This document shows positions 32,565 to 39,854 of a DNA stretch of 64,000 bases, one piece after another. The translations under genes were made by a program, and so were the position numbers. The stretch's first letter is position 1, and each line of letters opens with the position of its first letter. The DNA comes from Vicinamibacterales bacterium (GTDB lineage: Bacteria > Acidobacteriota > Vicinamibacteria > Vicinamibacterales > UBA2999). The stretch spans positions 148,078-212,077 of the forward strand of contig JBAZYO010000010.1 in assembly GCA_041659285.1 (NCBI GenBank), written 5' to 3'. Below the pieces are notes generated by a model. The model was not told the DNA's origin. It did not search any database and worked only from the letters and a program-made list of their open reading frames with translations.

Positions 32565-33347
32565 ATGGACGCGCTGCAGGTGGCGGCCGGCGCCCTCACC
32601 GGATTCGTGGTCGGGATGACCGGCGTCGGCGGCGGCGCGCTCATGACCCCCATCCTGCTGCTCGGGTTTGGCACGGCGCCCCTGGTGGCCGTGGGCACCG
32701 ACCTGTGGTTTGCGGCGGTCACCAAGCTCGCAGTGTCCGGACTTCACATGCGACAGCGGCTGATCGACTGGCCGGTGGTGAGGCGCCTGTGGATGGGCAG
32801 CCTGCCGGCGTCGGCGGTCACGCTCATCTGGATGGCCGGCCGGCAGGCGAACGACGGCGGCGTGGTGTTGGTGAAACTGGCAATTGCGCTGGCGGTGTGC
32901 CTGACCGCGGCCGGCCTGCTGGCGGAAGCACCGCTCCGGGCGCTCGGCCCGCGCCGAACCGCCACCGAGCCGGCCTCTTCCGGATGGACGACCACGGCCA
33001 CCGTCGCCGCGGGGGCCGTCCTCGGCTTCCTGGTGACGCTCACGTCGGTGGGCGCCGGGGCCCTTGGCGTGGTCATGCTGGTGCGCCTTTATCCGCGCCT
33101 GACCCCGCAGCGGTTGGTGGCCACCGACATTGCCCACGCCATTCCGCTGGCGCTTTGTGCCGGCGCCGGGCACCTCGCGCTCAGCGGAATCGATCTGGCC
33201 CTGCTGCGCGACCTGTTGGCGGGTTCCATTCCGGCGGCGCTGGTTGGCACCGCGATCTCATCACGCCTGCCGCACGCCATCCTGAGGACGGCCCTCGGCG
33301 CGGTGCTGCTCGTGATTGGCCTGACCATGCTGGGCGGCGCCATGTGA
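32565..33347 (+). CDS. TauE/SafE family sulfite or sulfonate exporter-like permease
   Basis: 260 residues with about eight hydrophobic segments. The family hallmark repeats in each half: GFVVGMTGVGGGALMTPILL and GFLVTLTSVGAGALGVVMLV. A GTG at 32559 that overlaps the cysNC stop (GTGA) is an alternative start. Members export or import sulfite, sulfonates or sulfoacetate across the inner membrane. Placed third in a cysD-cysNC operon, it probably handles a sulfur anion linked to sulfate activation. Confidence 0.85.
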   Translation: MDALQVAAGALTGFVVGMTGVGGGALMTPILLLGFGTAPLVAVGTDLWFAAVTKLAVSGLHMRQRLIDWPVVRRLWMGSLPASAVTLIWMAGRQANDGGVVLVKLAIALAVCLTAAGLLAEAPLRALGPRRTATEPASSGWTTTATVAAGAVLGFLVTLTSVGAGALGVVMLVRLYPRLTPQRLVATDIAHAIPLALCAGAGHLALSGIDLALLRDLLAGSIPAALVGTAISSRLPHAILRTALGAVLLVIGLTMLGGAM

Positions 33348-33424
33348 CCGCTTCAGCGCTCAGCGGTTTCGACCGTGAGCCGACAGGCAGACCGCCGCGG
33401 CATCGCCGCTGATAACATAACGCG

Positions 33425-35731
33425 ATGCGCAAGGGTCTCGCGGCGACGGCCGTTGTGGTCGCTCTCGCTGCCGGCTGGTTCGGTTGGCAGAAGGGCTGGC
33501 TCGGCGGGTCGTCGAGCCGCGGCCCGCGGTCGGTGCTGCTGGTCAGTGTCGATACGCTGCGTGCCGACCGGCTCGGGAGCTACGGTTACCAGGCCGCCTC
33601 GACTCCCGTCCTCGACGCCCTGGCGGCCCGCGGCCTGCGGTTCGAGCAGGCCGCCACGGTAGCGCCGCTGACCCTGCCCGCCCACACCTCGCTGCTCTCA
33701 GGCACCTTTCCGACCTTTCACGGCGTGCGTGACAACGGCAGCTTCTATGTGAACGACACCATCACGACGCTCGCCGAGGTCCTTCAGTCCCGCGGCTACC
33801 GCACCGGGGGATTCGTCGGCGCCTTCGTGCTCGACCATCGGTGGGGCATCGCGCAGGGGTTCGACCACTACTTTGACGCGTTCGATTTGGCGAACTACGA
33901 AATGGCCGCCGGCCTGGATGCGGCGCAGCGGCCCGGCAGTGAAGTGGTCGATCACGCGCTCGCCTGGCTCGACGAGGATCGCGACCGCCCGTTCCTGGCG
34001 TGGGTGCACCTCTACGATCCCCACAGCCCCTACACGCCGCCGGAGCCGTATCGATCGCGGTTTCCAGCCACCATGCAGGGCGCTTACGACGCCGAGATCG
34101 CCGCCACCGACGCGCAGATTGGCCGGCTCCTCGATCGGCTGCGGGAAAGCGGGCGTCTCGATGACACGATCGTCGTGGTCGTGGCCGATCACGGCGAGTC
34201 GCTCGGCGAGCACGGCGAGCAGCAGCACGGCTTCTTCGTGTATGACGCCGCGGTGCGCATCCCGCTGATCGTCGCCGGGCCGGGCGTGCCGGCGCGCGCC
34301 GTGCCCGAACAGGTTCGCATCGTCGATGTCATGCCGACCGTCCTGGATCTCGTCGGCGCCGCGGTGCCGTCCGAGGTGCAGGGCGTCAGCCTGATGCCGC
34401 TGGGCCGGGGCGAGGAGATGGATCTCCTGGGATTCAGCGAGACGTGGTACCCGCGCTACCACTACGGCTGGAGCGAACTGACCGCGGTCCGCGATGGCCG
34501 ATACAAGTTCATCGCCGCGCCGCGCCGCGAACTCTACGATACGCAGGCCGACCCCGGCGAGACGCGTGACCTGGCGGCCTCGAACCCACGCATGGCCGAT
34601 GCCCTCGAACGCGCCCTCCGCGAGATGGCCACGCGAACGGCCGTCGCCGCGACGCCACAGGCACCCCGCGCGATCGACCCCGCCGCCGAGGAACGGCTGC
34701 GAGCGCTCGGCTACGTGGCCAGCACCATCAGCCGGGCGGCGCTGGTGGAACGGCCCCGTGGCGATCCCAAGGACATGATCGGCCTCTACAACCTGCTGAA
34801 GCTCGCCGGGAGTGACTCCGTCGCCGGCAGGCTGGACGAGGCCATCGCCAAGGTCCGCAGCGTGCTGGCCGCCGATCCCGAGGTGATGGAGGCTCACACG
34901 ATCCTGGGCAACATCCACACCAAGGCCGGCCGGCTTCCCGACGCGATCAAGGCATACCAGCAAGCGCTGGCCGTCGACCCGGAGCACGAGGGCGCCGCGT
35001 GGAGCCTGGCGCTGGCCTACCGGCAGGCGGGGAAGCTGGACGAGGCGCGCGCTGGTTTCGAGCGCGTGTTTCAGCTCAACCCGCGTGGCGCGAAGGCGCT
35101 CTATCAACTGGCGGAACTGTCGATGCGCCAGGGCCAGTTTGCGAACGCGGCCGCGACGCTGGAGAAGGGCCTCGCACTCGACGGCGACCGCGCCGTGTTT
35201 CTCGTGAAGATCGCCGAAGCGCGCCTCGAGCTGAAACAAATCGACGCCGCGCAGGCCGCGTTGGTCGAAGCGATCAAGCTCAAGGGCGATCAGTCGATGG
35301 CCCACTACAACCTTGGCCTGGTGCACGAGGCACGCGGCGAGTGGCAGGCCGCCGCGTCGGAGTACGAGGCCGAGATCAAGGTCAGCCCCAAGCTGTACCA
35401 GCCCCATTTCAACCTGGCGAAGCTGCTCGCCCGCGACGGTCGGGCCGCCGATGCACTCACGCATTTTCGCGCGGCAGTCGACCAGAACCCTGAGTTCGGT
35501 ACCGGCTTCCTGTACCTCGCCAAGGCGCTTCTGGACGCCGGCAATCTGAAGGACGCTGAGGAGGCGGCCACCCGGGGACTCGCGACGAAGCCCGATGCCG
35601 CCATGGTCCCCCTGGGTCACTACGTACTCGCCGATATCTACTCGCGCCAGGGTCGCGACGCGGATGCGGCGCGCCAGGCGGCAGCCGGCAAGCGGGCCGA
35701 AGCCAGGGGCGGGAGCCCGGGGCGCCGGTGA
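33425..35731 (+). CDS. Sulfatase-like alkaline phosphatase-superfamily enzyme with C-terminal TPR repeats (1)
   Basis: 768 residues: an N-terminal membrane anchor (4-22), a sulfatase-like domain (about 36-400) and TPR repeats (about 450-750). Metal and active-site blocks: LLVSVDTLRADRLGSYGY, LTLPAHTSLLSGTFPTFHGV, WVHLYDPHSPY and VVVADHGESLGEHGE. In true sulfatases the block around residue 83 reads C/S-x-P-x-R and matures to formylglycine; here it is T-L-P-A-H, with Thr83 as probable nucleophile, as in phosphoethanolamine transferases. A phosphotransferase or phosphodiesterase role is therefore as likely as sulfatase. The stop overlaps the next gene's GTG start. Confidence 0.85.
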   Translation: MRKGLAATAVVVALAAGWFGWQKGWLGGSSSRGPRSVLLVSVDTLRADRLGSYGYQAASTPVLDALAARGLRFEQAATVAPLTLPAHTSLLSGTFPTFHGVRDNGSFYVNDTITTLAEVLQSRGYRTGGFVGAFVLDHRWGIAQGFDHYFDAFDLANYEMAAGLDAAQRPGSEVVDHALAWLDEDRDRPFLAWVHLYDPHSPYTPPEPYRSRFPATMQGAYDAEIAATDAQIGRLLDRLRESGRLDDTIVVVVADHGESLGEHGEQQHGFFVYDAAVRIPLIVAGPGVPARAVPEQVRIVDVMPTVLDLVGAAVPSEVQGVSLMPLGRGEEMDLLGFSETWYPRYHYGWSELTAVRDGRYKFIAAPRRELYDTQADPGETRDLAASNPRMADALERALREMATRTAVAATPQAPRAIDPAAEERLRALGYVASTISRAALVERPRGDPKDMIGLYNLLKLAGSDSVAGRLDEAIAKVRSVLAADPEVMEAHTILGNIHTKAGRLPDAIKAYQQALAVDPEHEGAAWSLALAYRQAGKLDEARAGFERVFQLNPRGAKALYQLAELSMRQGQFANAAATLEKGLALDGDRAVFLVKIAEARLELKQIDAAQAALVEAIKLKGDQSMAHYNLGLVHEARGEWQAAASEYEAEIKVSPKLYQPHFNLAKLLARDGRAADALTHFRAAVDQNPEFGTGFLYLAKALLDAGNLKDAEEAATRGLATKPDAAMVPLGHYVLADIYSRQGRDADAARQAAAGKRAEARGGSPGRR

Positions 35732-37848
35732 GTTCGACACCGGGCAACCGACTCGTCGTGGCCGTGGCGCTGCTCGCCGCAGGCGCCGCGTGTGCGCCCA
35801 CGCCACCGGCGGCGCCGGCCGCGCGCACGGCCCGGCACGTGCTGGTGGTGACCATCGATACGCTTCGTGCCGACCGCGTCGGCGCGTACGGCAACACGAC
35901 GGTGGCCACCCCGAATCTCGACCGTCTTGCGCGCGAAGGAGCCATGGCCCTGCACGCCTCGGCCCATGCGCCCCTTACGCGCCCATCGCACATCTCGCTC
36001 TTCACCGGGCTCTACCCGGCCGAACATGGCATTCGAGACAACGTGTCGCCTCCCCTTGGCAAGGACGTGCCCGTGCTCGCTGAAATCCTGCAACAGCGAG
36101 GGTTCCGGACCGGCGCCTTTGTGTCGTCGATCGTGCTGTCGAAGCAGTCGGGCCTCGGCCGCGGGTTTGCTCACTACTCCGACCAGTTCGAGGTCGGCGA
36201 AGACGACGCCCGGTTTCTGAACACGATCCAGAAGCGCGGCGATACGACGGTGGCCGAGGCGGTGGCCTGGCTCGGCGAGCCCGGGCCGGAGCGGCGCTTC
36301 GGGTGGGTGCACCTCTACGACCCGCACGATCCGTACGAGCCGCCGGAGCCGTACGCGTCGCGCTACGCCGATCGGCCATACGACGGCGAAGTCGCGTGGT
36401 CAGACGAGTTGGTGGGCCGGCTCGACACCGCGCTTGGTGCGGCGGGCCTGCGCGACGACACGCTGCTGATCGTCACGGCCGACCACGGCGAAGGGCTGGG
36501 CGAGCACGACGAGGCGGTGCACGGGTTCTTCGTCTACGAAACAACGCTCCGCGTTCCGTTCATCGCGCGCGGCCCCGGCATCACTGCGGGCACGAGGCTC
36601 GGCGTCGTGGCGCGATCCGTAGACGTGATGCCGACCGTGCTCGAACTGCTGGGGCTGGCCGAGGCAACGCCCGCCGTCTCGGGCCGATCGCTGGCGCGGG
36701 CGCTCGGCGGCGCGCCCGTGGACGACGAACCGGCGTTTGCCGAATCGCTGACGCCGCTCATCCATTACGGGTGGAGCGACCTTCGCGCGCTCCGTGACGG
36801 CCGCTGGAAGTACATCCTGGCCCCGCGGCCGGAGCTTTACGATCTCGATCGCGATCCGGGTGAGCGGCACAACCTCGTCGAGCAGGAGCCGGTGCGGGCG
36901 CGGGCCTACCGGGCAGGAATCGAGCAGCGCCTGCGCCAGGAGCAAACGACGCTGCGCGGCCAGGGGAACGCCACCGCCGCGGTGCCACCGGACCTGCTCG
37001 AGAAACTGGGGGCGCTCGGCTACGTCAGCAGCGGCGGGCCCTCGACCAGCCGGGCGTCTGGCGCGGACCCGAAGGACAAGATCGCGGAGTACCAGACACT
37101 CAATACGCTGATGCGCGAGGGACTGATCAACCTGCGCGAAGGCCGCTACGCCGCCAGCCTCGATCGCTTCCGGGGCCTGTTCGGCCTCGGCATCGACAGC
37201 TTCGAAGCCCACTATTACGCCGCCCGCGCCTTGACCGGGTTGAAGCGGTGGCGCGAGGCCGCCACACATTACGAGGGCGCCATCAAGAAGCTGCCCTCCT
37301 ACTCGGCCGCCTATCTCGGGCTCGCCGACGCGCACCTCGCCGATGGCAAGGCCACCCTGGCCCTCGAAGCGGTCCGGCGCGGACAGAGAGCCGCACCGGA
37401 CGACCCCCGGCTGATCGAACGCGAAGGCGACCTCGGACGGCAGCTGGGTGACCGGGGCCTCGCCGCCCGCTCCTACGAGCGCGTGGCGCAGATGGCGCCT
37501 CGCGATGCGCTCGTGCGGGTCAAGCTCGGCGAGCTGTATCGCGACGGAGGACGACCGGCCGACGCCGCCCGTTTGCTGCGCGAAGCCATCGCGCTCGATC
37601 CGGCGACGGCGTCGTACTGGAATTCACTCGGCATGGTCCTCGCCGGCGGCGGCGACTTGTCCGGAGGCGAAGCGGCCTTTCGTGAGGCGGCCACGCGCGA
37701 GCGCGCCAACCCGCAGTACGCCTACAATCTGGGCCTGGCCCTCGCCAGGCAGAACAAGCACGACGAAGCGGCCGCGCAGTTCAGGCGCACGCTCGAACTC
37801 GACCCACGGTTTGCCGCCGCACGGCAAAGGCTCGCAGAGCTGCGCTGA
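35728..37848 (+). CDS. Sulfatase-like alkaline phosphatase-superfamily enzyme with C-terminal TPR repeats (2)
   Basis: 706 residues from a GTG overlapping the previous stop (GTGA). A signal peptide with a possible lipobox (GAAC, Cys22) suggests a lipoprotein. Blocks match the preceding gene: LVVTIDTLRADRVGAYG, LTRPSHISLFTGLYPAEHGI, WVHLYDPHDPYEPP and IVTADHGEGLGEHDEAVHG. Again the nucleophile position is Thr (T84 in T-R-P-S-H), not Cys or Ser. TPR repeats fill about 450-700. It is a tandem duplicate of 33425-35731 by gene order and motif order. The next gene starts directly after the stop. Confidence 0.85.
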   Translation: MSSTPGNRLVVAVALLAAGAACAPTPPAAPAARTARHVLVVTIDTLRADRVGAYGNTTVATPNLDRLAREGAMALHASAHAPLTRPSHISLFTGLYPAEHGIRDNVSPPLGKDVPVLAEILQQRGFRTGAFVSSIVLSKQSGLGRGFAHYSDQFEVGEDDARFLNTIQKRGDTTVAEAVAWLGEPGPERRFGWVHLYDPHDPYEPPEPYASRYADRPYDGEVAWSDELVGRLDTALGAAGLRDDTLLIVTADHGEGLGEHDEAVHGFFVYETTLRVPFIARGPGITAGTRLGVVARSVDVMPTVLELLGLAEATPAVSGRSLARALGGAPVDDEPAFAESLTPLIHYGWSDLRALRDGRWKYILAPRPELYDLDRDPGERHNLVEQEPVRARAYRAGIEQRLRQEQTTLRGQGNATAAVPPDLLEKLGALGYVSSGGPSTSRASGADPKDKIAEYQTLNTLMREGLINLREGRYAASLDRFRGLFGLGIDSFEAHYYAARALTGLKRWREAATHYEGAIKKLPSYSAAYLGLADAHLADGKATLALEAVRRGQRAAPDDPRLIEREGDLGRQLGDRGLAARSYERVAQMAPRDALVRVKLGELYRDGGRPADAARLLREAIALDPATASYWNSLGMVLAGGGDLSGGEAAFREAATRERANPQYAYNLGLALARQNKHDEAAAQFRRTLELDPRFAAARQRLAELR

Positions 37849-39813
37849 ATGGCCGCCCGGGTCGTCTCGCTTGTCGTGATGGCCGCCGCGGTGGTCTGGA
37901 CGTTCCTGCCTGCCACCGGGTTTGCCTTCCTGAACTGGGACGACCAGGCCGTCATTCTGCAGAACCCGTCGCTCGACTACCGCGCAGCGACCTGGGCTTT
38001 CACGACCACCTACATGGAACACTACCAGCCGCTCAGTTGGCTGGTGTGGGCCGCCATCAAGACTCGCTACGGCCTCAACGCGGTGGCGTTTCATGCGGCG
38101 AACGTGTTGGCGCATGTCACCTGCGTGGTGCTCGTCTGGGGCGTGAGCCGTCGTGCGTTCTTGCGGACCGCGCCGGACCTGCCCGGACCATGGCACGACC
38201 GGGCTGCCCTGGCCGCGGCCCTCCTCTATGGTTTGCACCCACTGAGAGTCGAGCCGGTGGCGTGGATCAGCGCGCTGCCCTACGCTCTCGCGCTCGGACT
38301 CATGCTCGCGTCGTTGCTCGCCTATATGACCGGTCCGGCTAACGCCGGACACCACATTGATGCGCGGCCATCGGCGGCGTGGTGGGTCGTGGCGTTGGTG
38401 CTCTACGCCGCATCGCTCGGTGCCAGGCCGGTTGCCCTTGGCTTTCCGATCGTGCTCCTGGCCGTCGATGCCGGTCTCCTCAAGCGAGGCCCGCGCGCGA
38501 GCGTGGCCAGGGTGTGGCCGTTCGCGGTCCTGGCCATCGCGGCGGCCGTGATCGAGAGCGTGGCGCGCGTCCCTGGGTTGAACGACACGCCGTGGCTGTA
38601 CCGACTGCAATCGGCGGCATCGGCCCCGTTCGTGTACGTGTGGCACACCGTGGCCCCGATGGCGCTGACGCCGCTCGACCTGTTGCCGATCGAGCCGGTC
38701 GAAAGCCCCGGCGTGCTGCTCGCGGCGTTGCTGACGCTGGCGGCTGCATCCCTCGCCGCCTGGACCTGGCGCCATAGGTGGCCCGGTCTCTCGGCGGCGT
38801 GGGTGGCGTATCTGGCGTTGCTGGCCCCAGCTGCGGGACTGGTGCCGAGCGGGCTCCAGGTCACTGCCGATCGCTACACCTACCTGCCCGGAGTCGTCCT
38901 GGCGATCGTGATAGCAGGAGCCGGCGCGCGGTGGGCCGCACGACGGCAGGGCCGTGCCCGGCTGGTGACCGCCGCCTTCGTGGTGTTGGCCGTGGCCTCA
39001 TCACTGGCGTCGCGGCAGGTCCTGACATGGTGGTCCGACTCGGTGTCGCTCTGGACTCGCGTCGTGTCGCTGGAACCGGCCCACGATGTCGGGTTGTACA
39101 ACCTCGGCGTGGCGCTTGCCGCCGAGGGGCGCAACGAGGAGGCGGCGGCCCGGTATCGGCAGGTCCTCACGCTGCGGCCGGACCACGCCGGCGCCAGGGC
39201 GAATCTCGACCGCCTTGATGCCGGGCGTCTCGAACGCCAGGGCAACGACCTGGCGACCAGGGGCGACTTGACCGGAGCGGCCGAGCGCTACCGGCAGGCC
39301 GTCGCCCTCGACCCTCAGCGAACCCATTCGCAGGCGAGCCTGGGCATGGCACTCGCCAGCCTTGGCCGCCTCGGCGAGGCGTTGCCGGTCCTGCGAGAAG
39401 CAATACGCCTGGGCGTTGACGACCCGGCGGTCCCGAGCGCGCTCGGCGTGCTGCTACTCCAGTCGGGGCAGACGCGCGAGGCGCGGTCGGTGTTTGAAAC
39501 GGCGTTGGCGAAGCACCAGAACGACGTCGGCCTTGCGCACAACCTGGCGCGCCTGTTGGCGACTGGCCGTGTCATCGAGCCTCGAGATGCGATGCTGGCG
39601 CTGCGACTGGCCGGCGCGGTCGTCGAGGCCACCGGCAACCGCGATCCTCGCGCAATCGAAACGTTGGCGGCGGCGCTGGCGGCCAACAATCGGCTGGCTG
39701 AGGCGGTCACGGTCAACGCCAGGGCAGCCACGCTGGCCGCGGCCCAAGGCGATCAGGATTTGGCCGTACAGATCACTGCCCGGGGCCGCGCGTATCGCAA
39801 CCCCGGGCAGTAA
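37849..39813 (+). CDS. TMTC-like GT-C glycosyltransferase with TPR repeats
   Basis: 654 residues. The N-terminal 400 are membrane-spanning with about eleven hydrophobic segments and carry the marks of TMTC/PMT-type glycosyltransferases: FLNWDDQAVILQNP (acidic pair at 31-32), HYQPLSWLVW, GLHPLRVEPVAWISAL and ALLAPAAGLVPSGLQVTADR with RYTYLP. TPR repeats follow at about 410-640. In animals TMTC proteins are O-mannosyltransferases; the bacterial relatives are of unknown acceptor. It follows the two sulfatase-like TPR genes with no gap, so a surface-modification role is likely. A dispersed palindrome sits inside it (38333-38350). Confidence 0.8.
   Translation: MAARVVSLVVMAAAVVWTFLPATGFAFLNWDDQAVILQNPSLDYRAATWAFTTTYMEHYQPLSWLVWAAIKTRYGLNAVAFHAANVLAHVTCVVLVWGVSRRAFLRTAPDLPGPWHDRAALAAALLYGLHPLRVEPVAWISALPYALALGLMLASLLAYMTGPANAGHHIDARPSAAWWVVALVLYAASLGARPVALGFPIVLLAVDAGLLKRGPRASVARVWPFAVLAIAAAVIESVARVPGLNDTPWLYRLQSAASAPFVYVWHTVAPMALTPLDLLPIEPVESPGVLLAALLTLAAASLAAWTWRHRWPGLSAAWVAYLALLAPAAGLVPSGLQVTADRYTYLPGVVLAIVIAGAGARWAARRQGRARLVTAAFVVLAVASSLASRQVLTWWSDSVSLWTRVVSLEPAHDVGLYNLGVALAAEGRNEEAAARYRQVLTLRPDHAGARANLDRLDAGRLERQGNDLATRGDLTGAAERYRQAVALDPQRTHSQASLGMALASLGRLGEALPVLREAIRLGVDDPAVPSALGVLLLQSGQTREARSVFETALAKHQNDVGLAHNLARLLATGRVIEPRDAMLALRLAGAVVEATGNRDPRAIETLAAALAANNRLAEAVTVNARAATLAAAQGDQDLAVQITARGRAYRNPGQ
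38333..38350. repeat. Palindrome inside the TMTC-like gene
   Basis: GTCCGGCTAACGCCGGAC, translated in frame as GPANAGHH on the plus strand. Related in design to the GTCCGGCTTTAGCCGGAC copies at 28379 and 43883, with different loop bases. Confidence 0.65.
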
Positions 39814-39854
39814 GTGTCCGGCTTGAGGCTCGCAAGCCCCAAGTCCCAGGCCTG

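Noticed and set aside
33698..35806. 702-codon open frame on the minus strand opposite the first sulfatase-like gene
   Set aside because: It mirrors a well-supported gene with clear motifs. Its translation is rich in His, Arg and Gly with no domain, as expected for antisense frames at this GC.
33425..37848. Calling the two alkaline-phosphatase-superfamily genes sulfatases because they follow the cys operon
   Set aside because: The formylglycine position is Thr in both, and a 77 bp gap separates them from the cys operon. Sulfatase activity cannot be claimed.
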